Source: an uncultured Acidimicrobiales bacterium (GTDB taxonomy: Bacteria; Actinomycetota; Acidimicrobiia; Acidimicrobiales; Aldehydirespiratoraceae). Taken from it: DNA of 64,000 nt. Location: the NCBI GenBank assembly GCA_951812975.1, contig CATOTC010000001.1, positions 186,001 through 250,000 on the forward strand. The letters are read 5' to 3'. Positions within the stretch are counted from its first letter, which is position 1; the number at the start of each line of letters is the position of its first letter. The position numbers and the translations under genes were made by a program. Positions 56,100 through 64,000 of the stretch are shown here, one piece after another. Below the pieces are notes generated by a model. It saw only the letters and a list, made by a program, of their open reading frames with translations. It was not told the DNA's origin and did not search any database.

Positions 56100-56136
56100 G
56101 CGTGCATCCGTATCTGGAGAGCGAACTCAGGCAAGG

Positions 56137-57249
56137 CTATCGTCCCCAAACGTCATGAACGCGACCCCGGAACATCTCAAATTCCTGAGCCTTGACCGCG
56201 TCCGACAGCTGCTCCATGAATCGAAACAACCAGGCGAGGTTGTGGAGCGTCAGAATCCTCTGTGCGGTGGGTTCCTTGGCCACCAGCAGGTGTCTCAAGT
56301 AGCCGCGCGACCAGCGGTTGGCTGGACTCCCGGGCCAACTGACGTCGAGCGGTTGATCGCTGTTAGAGAACTCGGCTCGGCGCAGGTTGAACTTGCCCTC
56401 ATCGGTCAGGACCGTGCCGTGGCGGGCAAGGCGCGTCGGCAGGACGCAATCGAACATGTCGACTCCCCGCGCTACGGATTCGACTATCCCGACGGGATCG
56501 CCGAGCCCCATGAAATATCGCGGCTGATCGCTCGGCAGCAGGCCGATACAAGCGTCGAGGCCGTCCAGCATCTGCTGACGGTCCTCCCCTACTGACAGCC
56601 CGCCCACGGCGTAGCCGTCGAAGTCGAGAGCCACTGTCCGTTCTGCGGACTCGATGCGCAGCGCTTCGTCCGTTCCACCCTGAACTATCCCGAACTGACT
56701 CTGCCGTTGCGCTGCGAACGGGTGCTCCTCAAAGGCCCGGCGTCCCTTGTTCGCCCACAGAGCCGTGCGGTCCACCGCTGACCGCAGGACCTGATGCCCG
56801 GCGACCGCCGAGGGGCAAACGTCGAGCACCATCTGAATGTCCGCCCCGATCAGGGCCTGCACCTCGACAGCCTTCTGCGGCGTCAACCGGTGCGTCGATC
56901 CGTCGTACACCGATTTGAAAGTGGCTCCCTCGTCGTCGATCTGCGGCTTCAACGAGAAGACTTGGAATCCACCGGAGTCGGTCAGCACGTGCTTGTTGAA
57001 GTCGACGAAACGATGTATCCCGCCCAACTCAGCGATGACCTCAGGACCGGGTCGCAGCATCAGATGATAGGTGTTGGCCAAAATCACCTGTGCTCCGAGA
57101 GCCTCGAGGTCGTCTGATGCCAGGTGGCGCACGGCTCCACGGGTTCCCACCGGCATGAACCGCGGCGTCGTGAACTGTCCGCGGGCCGTCGTGACGACAC
57201 CGATTCGTGCTTGCTGGTCACGCGCTGTCTCAACGAGAGTTGCCTTCAC
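56137..57249 (-). CDS. tgt: tRNA-guanine transglycosylase lacking zinc-site cysteines
   Basis: 370 residues. It exchanges guanine 34 for a 7-deazaguanine in tRNAs with GUN anticodons. Substrate and catalytic motifs are kept: LTDSGGFQVFSL (first Asp), FGIVQGGTD, YAVGGLSVGE, and MFDCVLPTR with the nucleophilic Asp. Where bacterial Tgt has CxCxxC before SRAYLRHL, this protein reads VSWPGSPANRWSRGYLRHL: none of the three zinc cysteines remains, though the later His (LTLHNL) does. The DNA in this stretch shows no frameshift. GTG 57249 has TAGTCT six bases upstream. It follows queA, its pathway partner. Confidence 0.93.
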   Translation of the reverse strand: MKATLVETARDQQARIGVVTTARGQFTTPRFMPVGTRGAVRHLASDDLEALGAQVILANTYHLMLRPGPEVIAELGGIHRFVDFNKHVLTDSGGFQVFSLKPQIDDEGATFKSVYDGSTHRLTPQKAVEVQALIGADIQMVLDVCPSAVAGHQVLRSAVDRTALWANKGRRAFEEHPFAAQRQSQFGIVQGGTDEALRIESAERTVALDFDGYAVGGLSVGEDRQQMLDGLDACIGLLPSDQPRYFMGLGDPVGIVESVARGVDMFDCVLPTRLARHGTVLTDEGKFNLRRAEFSNSDQPLDVSWPGSPANRWSRGYLRHLLVAKEPTAQRILTLHNLAWLFRFMEQLSDAVKAQEFEMFRGRVHDVWGR

Positions 57250-57255
57250 AGCGCC

Positions 57256-57261
57256 AGACTA
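57256..57261 (-). promoter_or_regulatory. Candidate -10 element for tgt (leaderless)
   Basis: TAGTCT on the minus strand, six bases before GTG 57249. Confidence 0.45.
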
Positions 57262-57333
57262 TGCACGCCGCATTTGTTCGGCCCGTATCGGACCACCGGG
57301 CAAGGGGTCAACCGTGGCCGCGGCGTTGTCGTG

Positions 57334-58347
57334 TCAGACACGGCGTTCACAGAGCATGGCGTCGCCGAAACTCAGGAACCGGTAGTTCTCCGCCAACGCC
57401 TCGGCATACAGTTCCCGCCAACGGGGGCCTGTGAAGGCGTCGATCATGCACAGCAGCGTCGAGGCCGGGAGATGGAAGTTGGTCATCATCGCATCGACCA
57501 CCGACCAGTCGAAGGGCCGTCGGATGAACAGACTGCTGCGGCCCTCGGGCGGGCCGCCGTGCCCCCAAGTCTCAAGCGCTCTGACCACGGTCGTTCCGAT
57601 GGCCACGACTCGGTCCGCTGAACCGATGAGTCGTTGTGTGCTCTCGGGGATCGAGTACCACTCGCTGTGCATCAGATGGTTGTCGAGGCGGTCCACTGTG
57701 ATGGGCCTGAAGGTGTCGAGACCGACTGCCAACTCGACCGTTGCGATCTTGACTCCTCTGGCTCCCAGGCCCGAGAGCACAGATTCAGTCAGGTGCAGCC
57801 CGGCGGTAGGTGCCGCCGCTGATACCGGCCGTTCCCCATAAACGGTCTGATAGCGCTCAGGGTCGGCGATCTGCTTCTCGATGTAGGGAGGCAACGGCGG
57901 CAGGCCGACTTCTTCCAAGACGTCGAGGAGCCGGCGGTCACCGACCTCCGGGGCAACGATGCGACGCCCCTCGCCGAGATCCTCCCCGATCATCACAGAC
58001 ATCGCGTCGTTAGCCACGACCGAACCCGCCTTGAGCCTGCGCGAGGGTCGTACCAGCGCCTCCCAGCGCCGGTCGTCGAGCTGCTCCAACAGGAGCACCT
58101 CGACAGCGCCGCCGCTGGATCGGTGAAGCGGAATCCGTGCGGGGAGCACACGGGTGTTGTTGAGGACGACAAGATCGCCTTCGGAGAGCAACTCCGGCAA
58201 CTCATGGACGTGACGATGCAGGATCTCATTGGCGCGATCGACCAGCAGACGCGCCTCGTCGCGCCGCTCGAGCGGTGTCTGGGCGATCGAGGCGGCCGGC
58301 AGTTCATAGCAGATGTCGGCGAGGGTCTGCGGTGGGGGCTCCACTGA
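57334..58347 (-). CDS. queA: SAM:tRNA ribosyltransferase-isomerase
   Basis: 337 residues. It builds epoxyqueuosine from preQ1-tRNA using SAM. Present are YELPAASIAQTPLERRDEAR, LVVLNNTRVLPAR, SAAPTAGLHLTE (SAM/preQ1 region) and MMTNFHLPASTLLCMIDAF. GTG 58347 has TAGGGG five bases upstream, and the open frame beyond overlaps ruvB. QueA and Tgt act consecutively, so the pair implies queuosine modification, provided preQ1 is made or imported. Confidence 0.95.
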   Translation of the reverse strand, partial: SVEPPPQTLADICYELPAASIAQTPLERRDEARLLVDRANEILHRHVHELPELLSEGDLVVLNNTRVLPARIPLHRSSGGAVEVLLLEQLDDRRWEALVRPSRRLKAGSVVANDAMSVMIGEDLGEGRRIVAPEVGDRRLLDVLEEVGLPPLPPYIEKQIADPERYQTVYGERPVSAAAPTAGLHLTESVLSGLGARGVKIATVELAVGLDTFRPITVDRLDNHLMHSEWYSIPESTQRLIGSADRVVAIGTTVVRALETWGHGGPPEGRSSLFIRRPFDWSVVDAMMTNFHLPASTLLCMIDAFTGPRWRELYAEALAENYRFLSFGDAMLCERRV

Positions 58348-58351
58348 GCCC

Positions 58352-59449
58352 CTAGTCGGGTTTGGGCGCGTCGGGGGCGGGGTCGTCGAACAACCCCGGT
58401 GCCGTTGGCGGACCAACCGCCTCCACAGTCATCTGCAGATGCTCGAAAGCGGCCGGAGTGGCGACTCGTCCCCGCGGAGTGCGCATCAGCAGACCCTGTT
58501 GAATCAGATACGGCTCGTACACATCCTCGACGGTCTCGGACGGTTCGCTGACTGCGATGGCAAGCGTCGACAAACCGACGGGTCCGCCCCCGAACCGTCG
58601 ACAGACCGCGTCGAGCACGGCTCGACTGGCCTTGTCGAGACCGAGTTCATCAACACCGAAGAACGCCAGACCGTCAGCTGCCACTTCTGCATCGATATGG
58701 CCGTCACGTTCGACCTCTGCGTAGTCGCGTACCTGGCGCAACAGCCGGTTGGCGATGCGCGGTGTTCCTCTGGCACGACGGGCGATCTCCCATGCACCCG
58801 TCTCGGTGACATCGACACCGAAGATCTGGGCCGACCGTAAGGCGATGGACTGGAGATCGTCGACGTCGTAGAAGTCGAGACGCGCGACCAAGCCGAAGCG
58901 GTCCCGAAGCGGTCCGGTGATCAAACCGGTTCGGGTGGTGGCACCCACCAGGGTGAAGCGGGCCAAGTCGAGGGGGATCGAACGGGCGGCCGGGCCTTTG
59001 CCCAACACAATGTCGATCCTGAAGTCTTCCATCGCCGGGTACAGAACTTCCTCGACTGGGCGCGGCAGGCGATGGATCTCGTCAATGAACAGAACATCTC
59101 CGTCTTCGAGCTTCGACAGGATCGAGGCGAGGTCGCCGGACCGTTCCAACGCCGGGCCCGACGTGACCAGCAGGTGCGACCCCATCTCGGCGGCGATTAT
59201 GTGTGCCAACGTGGTCTTGCCCAGCCCGGGCGGACCGGCGAACAACAGGTGGTCGACGGCATCACGCCGTTTTGAGGCAGCGCCCAGAATCACCCGCAGG
59301 TGACTCTTCAGTTCTGTCTGGCCGACGAACTCGGTGAGGGTACGCGGACGCAGTCCGGGCTCAGCGAGCAGTTCGGTATCGGTCTCCGTCTCGCTCGGCG
59401 AGAGCAGGTCGCTCTCAGACTCGGACTCGTTGAGGAGTTCCTCGCGCAT
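58352..59449 (-). CDS. ruvB: Holliday junction branch migration ATPase RuvB
   Basis: 365 residues. AAA+ motor of RuvAB. Walker [10 protein letters not shown], Walker [11 protein letters not shown], sensor 1 GATTRTG, arginine finger region GPLRDRFG, and the C-terminal winged helix with [17 protein letters not shown] Glu/Ser-rich N-terminal extension of about 25 residues precedes the conserved [15 protein letters not shown] 59449, five bases after the ruvA stop. Confidence 0.97.
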   Translation of the reverse strand: MREELLNESESESDLLSPSETETDTELLAEPGLRPRTLTEFVGQTELKSHLRVILGAASKRRDAVDHLLFAGPPGLGKTTLAHIIAAEMGSHLLVTSGPALERSGDLASILSKLEDGDVLFIDEIHRLPRPVEEVLYPAMEDFRIDIVLGKGPAARSIPLDLARFTLVGATTRTGLITGPLRDRFGLVARLDFYDVDDLQSIALRSAQIFGVDVTETGAWEIARRARGTPRIANRLLRQVRDYAEVERDGHIDAEVAADGLAFFGVDELGLDKASRAVLDAVCRRFGGGPVGLSTLAIAVSEPSETVEDVYEPYLIQQGLLMRTPRGRVATPAAFEHLQMTVEAVGPPTAPGLFDDPAPDAPKPD

Positions 59450-59453
59450 CTGC

Positions 59454-60062
59454 TCAATCCCCCGATGCCAGGCGACGCAGGGCATCCTTCAACAGGGCGC
59501 TGGTATCTCCCTGCGCGGGCGCCTCCACGAGCACCGCGTGGATTTCTTCGGGCCCGTAGCCGAGGCTCTCCAACGCGGCTCGAACATCACCGCGGATCGC
59601 CTGCGGCGTCGACGCATCCGATCCGTCCGCGACCACTCCTGCGTAGTCGCCGCTGGGAATGTCGAGTCTGCTCTTGAGTTCAATAACCAACCGGGCGGCT
59701 GTCTTGCGCCCTACCCCGGGCACCAGGCAGAGCGCTGCCAGGTCGTCCTGGGCCACCGCAACGCGCAGGGCCGCCGGATCATGAACCGACAGAATGGCGA
59801 GTCCCAGCGCCGGTCCGACTCCGTGAGCGCTGATCAGCGATTCAAAGACACGGCGTTCGTCGATGGTCGCGAAGCCGTAGAGAGTGTCGCTGTCCTCACG
59901 CACCGCATGATGGGTATGCACGAAGACTTCGCTGCCAGAGGAACCGAGGGACACGGCGGTCGAGGGAGTCACCTGCACGCGGTAGCCCAGGCCTCCGACC
60001 TCTATCAACAGTTCTGATTCCGAGGTGCGGTCTAGAAGCCGGCCCCTCAAAGAACCGATCAT
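59454..60062 (-). CDS. ruvA: Holliday junction-binding protein RuvA
   Basis: 202 residues. Tetrameric junction-binding subunit: the OB domain [11 protein letters not shown]...[14 protein letters not shown], tandem helix-hairpin-helix motifs ([15 protein letters not shown] and [19 protein letters not shown]), and the C-terminal RuvB-binding domain [16 protein letters not shown] 60062 overlaps the ruvC stop (ATGA). Confidence 0.97.
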   Translation of the reverse strand: MIGSLRGRLLDRTSESELLIEVGGLGYRVQVTPSTAVSLGSSGSEVFVHTHHAVREDSDTLYGFATIDERRVFESLISAHGVGPALGLAILSVHDPAALRVAVAQDDLAALCLVPGVGRKTAARLVIELKSRLDIPSGDYAGVVADGSDASTPQAIRGDVRAALESLGYGPEEIHAVLVEAPAQGDTSALLKDALRRLASGD

Positions 60063-60553
60063 CGCCGCGCTCCCGCGACACGGCGCGAGGGAATGTGGGC
60101 GACATGACACAGCGCCACCGCAACGGCATCGGCGACGTCCGCCGGCTTCAGGCGTTCCGGCATACCCAACAGAGTCTGGACCATCTGGGAGACCTCTTCC
60201 TTGTCCGCGCCGCCCCAGCCGGCCACAGCCTGCTTGACCTCATTGGGCGAATACTCGACTACCGAGCAGCCTGCTGACACCGCTTCGACCATGACTATCC
60301 CGCTGACCATACCCACCGACATCGCGGTCAGGGCGTTATGTTGAAACAACACCCGCTCAACAGCCACCACATCAGGGCTGAGTTCACTGATCAGAGCACG
60401 GACCTCCCGCTGAACCTCTGCCAGCCGTGCGGGGCGGTCGAGGTCCGGGTCTGTTCGGATAACCCCTGCCGCAACCGCCCTGGGCTTTCGGCCGTGCTCG
60501 ACGCAGCCGTAGCCGCAGCGTGAAAGACCGGGATCGATTCCGAGCACGAACAT
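60059..60553 (-). CDS. ruvC: Holliday junction resolvase RuvC
   Basis: 164 residues, RNase H-fold endonuclease. Catalytic residues Asp7 (GIDPG), Glu66 (VERVLFQ), Asp139 and Asp142 (DVADAVAVALCH) all fit the E. coli pattern. ATG 60553 has TAGAGT seven bases upstream and no ribosome-binding site; it heads ruvC-ruvA-ruvB-queA. Confidence 0.97.
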   Translation of the reverse strand: MFVLGIDPGLSRCGYGCVEHGRKPRAVAAGVIRTDPDLDRPARLAEVQREVRALISELSPDVVAVERVLFQHNALTAMSVGMVSGIVMVEAVSAGCSVVEYSPNEVKQAVAGWGGADKEEVSQMVQTLLGMPERLKPADVADAVAVALCHVAHIPSRRVAGARR

Positions 60554-60560
60554 ACGTACG

Positions 60561-60566
60561 ACTCTA
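60561..60566 (-). promoter_or_regulatory. Candidate -10 element for ruvC (leaderless)
   Basis: TAGAGT on the minus strand, seven bases before ATG 60553. Confidence 0.5.
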
Positions 60567-60586
60567 GTCGCCGAGGTCGAGGTGGG

Positions 60587-60600
60587 CGCGGCATACCGCG
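60587..60600. terminator. Hairpin after yebC
   Basis: CGCGG-CATA-CCGCG is a perfect five-base stem between the yebC stop and the ruvC promoter. It has no T tract, so termination is only possible. Confidence 0.3.
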
Positions 60601-60633
60601 GCTGGCGTTCCTGAGCGGTGCTAGCGACTCGAT

Positions 60634-61386
60634 TCAGCCCGCTCGGACGGACTCCATGAGGTCTGCGGCAGCTTCGGAGTTGTCCTGAACCTCTTGAACA
60701 TCATCAAGGTCGTCAAGCACATCGATGAGGTTGAGCAGCTTCTTGAGCTCGCCGACGTCAGTCATCTCCACGGTCGATGTGGGCAGCATCGTGAGGTCCG
60801 CGAACTCGACGGGCACCTCGGCTCCGTCGAGCGCGTCACGCACCTCATTTAGGTCGCTCGGCGCGGTGATTATCCGCCACACCTCCCCAACGTCTTCGAT
60901 GTCCTCCGCTCCCGCGTCCACGGTCAGGAGCATCAGCTCCTCCTCATCGACCGATGCCGGTACCAGCACCACACCCTTGCGCTCGAACTGCCAGGACACT
61001 GCGCCCGGTTCAGCCAGCGAACCGCCGTGTTTGGTCAGCGTGGATCGGACTTCGCTGGACGTGCGGTTGCGATTGTCGGTCAGGCATTCGATCAGCAGCG
61101 CGATTCCACCCTGGGCATACCCCTCATAGGTGACCTGTTCGTAGTTGACACCTTCGAGTTCACCGGTACCGCGCTTGACCGCCCGCTCGATCGTGTCGAG
61201 CGGCACAGAATTGTCACGCGCCTTTTGAAACATAGTCCGCAGAGTCGGATTCGCATCGAGGTCTCCGCCACCGGTCCGAGCCGCAACCTCCACCTGCTTG
61301 ATCAGCTTGGCGAAGAGCTTGCCGCGTTTGGCGTCAGCAGCCCCCTTGCGGTGTTTGATCGTTGCCCACTTGGAATGACCGCTCAT
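60634..61386 (-). CDS. yebC: YebC/TACO1-family protein
   Basis: 250 residues, starting MSGHSKWATIKHRKGAADAKRGK, the family signature. Three-domain fold. Members are described as DNA-binding regulators and, more recently, as translation factors that relieve proline stalling; the window does not decide. Also present are DTIERAVKRGTGE and EGYAQGGIALLIECLTDN. Located before ruvC as in many bacteria. Confidence 0.95.
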   Translation of the reverse strand: MSGHSKWATIKHRKGAADAKRGKLFAKLIKQVEVAARTGGGDLDANPTLRTMFQKARDNSVPLDTIERAVKRGTGELEGVNYEQVTYEGYAQGGIALLIECLTDNRNRTSSEVRSTLTKHGGSLAEPGAVSWQFERKGVVLVPASVDEEELMLLTVDAGAEDIEDVGEVWRIITAPSDLNEVRDALDGAEVPVEFADLTMLPTSTVEMTDVGELKKLLNLIDVLDDLDDVQEVQDNSEAAADLMESVRAG

Positions 61387-61392
61387 GAACGG

Positions 61393-61423
61393 AATCTACC
61401 CGCTGCGTTGTGACCGCGGTCAA
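61393..61423 (-). promoter_or_regulatory. Candidate promoter for yebC (leaderless)
   Basis: TTGACC (61418-61423), a 19-base spacer and TAGATT (61393-61398), six bases before ATG 61386. The spacer is a little long; the -35 lies in the end of pdxT. Confidence 0.45.
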
Positions 61424-62013
61424 TGAGCATCGACGATGCCCGCCTGTGACAACCAACGACGGTGAAGCCGATTGTCGCCCGACAGCTCGGGATGAAAGGC
61501 CGCAACGGTGACTGGGCCCCTGCGGCACAGAACCGGGTTGCCGTCGAGGGCGGCGAGCGCCTCCACATCGGGGCCGAGTCGGGTGACTACCGGAGATCGG
61601 ATGAACACCGCGTGAAATGGCGTGTCCAGACCGGTGATCTCGATATCGGTCTCGAAACTGTCGATCTGACGGCCGTAGCCGTTGCGTTCCACGGTCATGT
61701 CCAACACTCCCAACGCCACCTGATCATCGCGTCCGTCGCAGATCTCTGAAGCCATCAGGATCAAGCCTGCGCAGGTCCCGAAGACAGGCAAGCCCGCGCG
61801 TGCTCGAACCCGCAGCAACTCGAGCATCTGCGACCGCTCGAGCAGCATCGACATCGTGGTCGACTCGCCACCAGGGACCACCAGCGCATCGACGGACGCC
61901 AGCTGCTCAGCTGTGCGTATCTGCTGGGTCGCGCACCCGAGGGACTCAAGGATCGTCGCGTGAGCGGCGAACGCACCCTGAAGGGCGAGAACTCCAACGG
62001 TCGGTACTACCAA
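61420..62013 (-). CDS. pdxT: Pyridoxal 5'-phosphate synthase glutaminase subunit
   Basis: 197 residues. Class I glutaminase that supplies ammonia to Pdx[10 protein letters not shown] oxyanion region, nucleophile Cys81 in FGTCAGLIL, and His174/Glu176 in AAFHPELS complete the triad. The start is a TTG at 62013 inside the pdxS end (overlap of seven bases), so the pair is coupled. The PLP produced serves enzymes such as the class III aminotransferase at 2878-4248. Confidence 0.95.
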   Translation of the reverse strand: MVVPTVGVLALQGAFAAHATILESLGCATQQIRTAEQLASVDALVVPGGESTTMSMLLERSQMLELLRVRARAGLPVFGTCAGLILMASEICDGRDDQVALGVLDMTVERNGYGRQIDSFETDIEITGLDTPFHAVFIRSPVVTRLGPDVEALAALDGNPVLCRRGPVTVAAFHPELSGDNRLHRRWLSQAGIVDAH

Positions 62014-62900
62014 CCCCGTTCAGCCAACTTCATGTCGAGGGTTGAGATCTCCTGGCCGACCATCGCATCGCCGAGACCAGTCGAGACCTTCACCAGGATT
62101 GCCGGGTCCTGATAGTGGGTGGTCGCCTCCACTATGGCTGACGCCATCTTCTCAGGACTCTCGCTCTTGAAGATTCCAGAGCCGACGAACACCGCCTGGG
62201 CTCCGAGTTGCATCACCAACGATGCGTCTGCGGGCGTGGCGATACCGCCCGCGCAGAAGATCGGTACCGGGAGCTGCCCTGTTCGGGCAACCTCTTGAAT
62301 CAACGGGAGCGGCGCTTGGAGTCGTTTCGCCCAGTCGAAGAGTTCCGCAGAGTCTGCTCTGGTCAGCTTGCCGATGTCGCCCATGATCGAGCGCAGATGG
62401 CGCACCGCCTCGACGACGTTGCCGGTCCCGGCTTCACCTTTGGAGCGGATCATGCAAGCCCCCTCGCTGATGCGCCGCAGAGCCTCGCCCAAGTTGGTGG
62501 CACCGCACACGAACGGAACCGTGAATGACCACTTGTCGATATGGTGCGCCTCATCAGCGGGCGACAGCACCTCCGATTCGTCGATGTAGTCGACACCGAT
62601 GGCCTCGAGCATCTGCGCTTCCGCGAAATGCCCGATGCGTGCTTTGGCCATGACCGGTATTGAGACCGCTGCCGCAATCCCCTGGATCATCTCTGGATCA
62701 GACATGCGGGAAACCCCGCCGTCTCGGCGGATATCGGACGGCACTCGTTCAAGGGCCATCACTGCGACTGCCCCGGCGTCCTCTGCGATCTTCGCGTGCT
62801 GCGGGTTGACGACGTCCATGATGACACCGCCCTTGAGCATCTCGGCCAAACCCCGCTTCACCAGTTTTGTCCCCGTCTCGCGCTGGTTGTTCTGTCCCAT
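62007..62900 (-). CDS. pdxS: Pyridoxal 5'-phosphate synthase, synthase subunit
   Basis: 297 residues. TIM-barrel enzyme making PLP from ribose 5-phosphate, glyceraldehyde 3-phosphate and ammonia. The two catalytic lysines lie in [10 protein letters not shown] and [15 protein letters not shown] 62900 is chosen over ATG 62909 because TAGGAT sits exactly seven bases before it; homology starts soon after ([19 protein letters not shown]). Confidence 0.97.
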   Translation of the reverse strand: MGQNNQRETGTKLVKRGLAEMLKGGVIMDVVNPQHAKIAEDAGAVAVMALERVPSDIRRDGGVSRMSDPEMIQGIAAAVSIPVMAKARIGHFAEAQMLEAIGVDYIDESEVLSPADEAHHIDKWSFTVPFVCGATNLGEALRRISEGACMIRSKGEAGTGNVVEAVRHLRSIMGDIGKLTRADSAELFDWAKRLQAPLPLIQEVARTGQLPVPIFCAGGIATPADASLVMQLGAQAVFVGSGIFKSESPEKMASAIVEATTHYQDPAILVKVSTGLGDAMVGQEISTLDMKLAERGW

Positions 62901-62907
62901 ATCGACC

Positions 62908-62913
62908 ATCCTA
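62908..62913 (-). promoter_or_regulatory. Candidate -10 element for pdxS (leaderless)
   Basis: TAGGAT on the minus strand, seven bases before ATG 62900. A partial ribosome-binding reading (AGGA) of the same bases is the alternative. Confidence 0.4.
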
Positions 62914-62972
62914 TGACCGTTGTGACTTGACGACGCAGTAGTTTTGCTGACGCCCGTTGCGGCGTGCTGCAC

Positions 62973-64000
62973 CTAGTTGGCGGCGCGGGCAGTTTCGAGA
63001 CGTGCAGCGGCTTCGGCAAGGTCGAAGGTGGCTATGCGGGCTTCGGGGAACTTCGAGCCGTCGGCCGAAGCGAGAATGAACCATGTGGCACCCGGTTGCA
63101 GGGCGATGACCTCTCCGTCAGCGCTCCTCAAATCCCACGCCGGCTCCTGGGGCGACCTGCGCCATGTGCCCTCCACGACTCGACCCTGGGTGAAGACTTG
63201 TACGGGACCGGTGCTGAACGACTGAGCCTCCGGTGACGCAGGGTCGGCCGGTGAGATCTCGTAGACGACGTGCAGGACCACCACATTTGCGGGGGCGATC
63301 TCCACTTCGGTGTCATCCTGCAACGTTGTATGGAGGGTTCCGTCCTGCACCCGCACCCATCGAGCGACCGCCGGGTCCCACAGGTGGCTGACCTGCCGCC
63401 CGAAACTGGCTTCGTAGGTGATCTCCACGCCGCCGATCTCCGTACCCAGGCTCTCGGAGAGTTCTCCGTAGGTCACGACCGGACCGGGTACACCCGAACC
63501 GAGAAAATCGATCATCTCAATGTCAATCCAGAGGTTGTCGGGAGCGCTGCGAGAACCCAGACGGAAGTATGGATCCAGGCGACGCAACGCGCCCGCGTCC
63601 ACGAAGACGCCCCTGTTCGCTGCATCGCGCAGTTCAACCAGGGTCGGGGTGTTGGCACCGGAGAACACCAGTGCCGGAGTTCCGAGCCCGGCCAACAGCT
63701 CGACGTCTGTGGTTCTGGCGGAACGGACCGGTCCCGCCAGAGGGGGCACCTGGGACTGGAACACTGCCGCGAAACGGGTCTTGAGCCCCTCGATCAGTTC
63801 CTCGTAGACGATGTCGGCTTCTGCCAGACCCATCTGTGGCCGGGACTGATCGTTGTTGTTGCCGATCTTGACCACGAATGCAGGCTGACGAGCAGCCGCG
63901 GCGCTGGCCGCAGGGAGTCCGGTGAAGGGAGCAAGGGGGCCGTCGAAGACGGTCGTGGTGGTCTGCGACCCTGCAACCGTGGTGCTTGTGGTCGTGGAAG
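62973..64000 (-). CDS. DUF3048 (YerB-like) protein, 5' end beyond window
   Basis: At least 342 residues; the frame continues open to the right edge. The visible N-terminal part is a Thr/Ser-rich linker (TTTSTTVAGSQTTTT), typical after a lipoprotein anchor or signal peptide. Then comes PLAPFTGLPA and the DUF3048 signature VVKIGNNNDQSRPQMGLAEADIVYEELIEG, seen as successive motifs. Later FAAVFQSQVPPLAGPVRSARTTD and the C-terminal half fit YerB. Function unknown; extracellular or envelope location is inferred. A GTG within (63875) is not the start, because homology and frame extend upstream of it. Confidence 0.88.
   Translation of the reverse strand, partial: STTTSTTVAGSQTTTTVFDGPLAPFTGLPAASAAAARQPAFVVKIGNNNDQSRPQMGLAEADIVYEELIEGLKTRFAAVFQSQVPPLAGPVRSARTTDVELLAGLGTPALVFSGANTPTLVELRDAANRGVFVDAGALRRLDPYFRLGSRSAPDNLWIDIEMIDFLGSGVPGPVVTYGELSESLGTEIGGVEITYEASFGRQVSHLWDPAVARWVRVQDGTLHTTLQDDTEVEIAPANVVVLHVVYEISPADPASPEAQSFSTGPVQVFTQGRVVEGTWRRSPQEPAWDLRSADGEVIALQPGATWFILASADGSKFPEARIATFDLAEAAARLETARAAN

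Overview
The window reads as high-GC actinobacterial chromosome. An Acidimicrobiia-like (Ilumatobacter-type, aquatic) lineage is my inference, from synteny, the actinobacterial-type IHF gene mihF, a DUF1844 gene divergent from infC, a PriA without Walker A, and frequent leaderless-type gene starts. Coding density is very high: no gap exceeds about 230 bases. All but five genes lie on the minus strand, so the natural reading direction is right to left. I see no rRNA, tRNA, CRISPR array, insertion sequence or prophage.

Right to left: a DUF3048 lipoprotein-type gene (cut by the edge); pdxS-pdxT (pyridoxal phosphate); yebC; ruvC-ruvA-ruvB (Holliday junction resolution); queA-tgt (queuosine); yajC-secD-secF (protein export); apt and relA (purine salvage, stringent response); hisS-aspS-rarA; a plus-strand secreted SLH/RCC1/metalloprotease-like gene; a DUF948 gene and a small companion; alaS-ruvX-mltG-aroE-prepilin peptidase; aroK-aroB-aroQ-pepQ-efp-nusB; a GNAT gene; pyrR-pyrB-pyrC-carA-carB-pyrD with a PyrR-binding hairpin in front of pyrR; mihF-gmk-rpoZ-coaBC-metK-priA; two plus-strand methyltransferase genes; def-fmt-rsmB; mog-ribD-hisG; a plus-strand DUF1844 gene; infC-rpmI-rplT-trmH; a plus-strand GNAT gene; pheS-pheT; and at the left end a class III aminotransferase, an unusual two-domain TauA-like binding lipoprotein and the start of an ABC ATPase carrying an N-terminal membrane domain.

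Most of this is the conserved actinobacterial block for translation, pyrimidine and shikimate synthesis and recombination, with many start/stop overlaps (ATGA, GTGA, TAATG, TAGTG) that imply translational coupling. Two usual members are missing from their slots: aroC beside aroK, and pyrF after carB, where a pyrD of the 1B class sits instead.

The main departures from routine are: (1) an in-frame 924-base tandem duplication that makes a double substrate-binding domain, next to a membrane-anchored ATPase and an aminotransferase; (2) a Tgt that has lost the three zinc cysteines but kept the catalytic aspartates; (3) an infC whose best Shine-Dalgarno-supported start codon is ATA; (4) at least eleven gene starts with TANNNT exactly 6-7 bases upstream and no Shine-Dalgarno sequence, which predicts leaderless mRNAs; (5) short tandem duplications of 14-18 bases lying exactly on four gene junctions; (6) a secreted protein joining SLH-like repeats, seven paired-cysteine RCC1-like repeats and a HELAH domain, inserted in otherwise conserved synteny.
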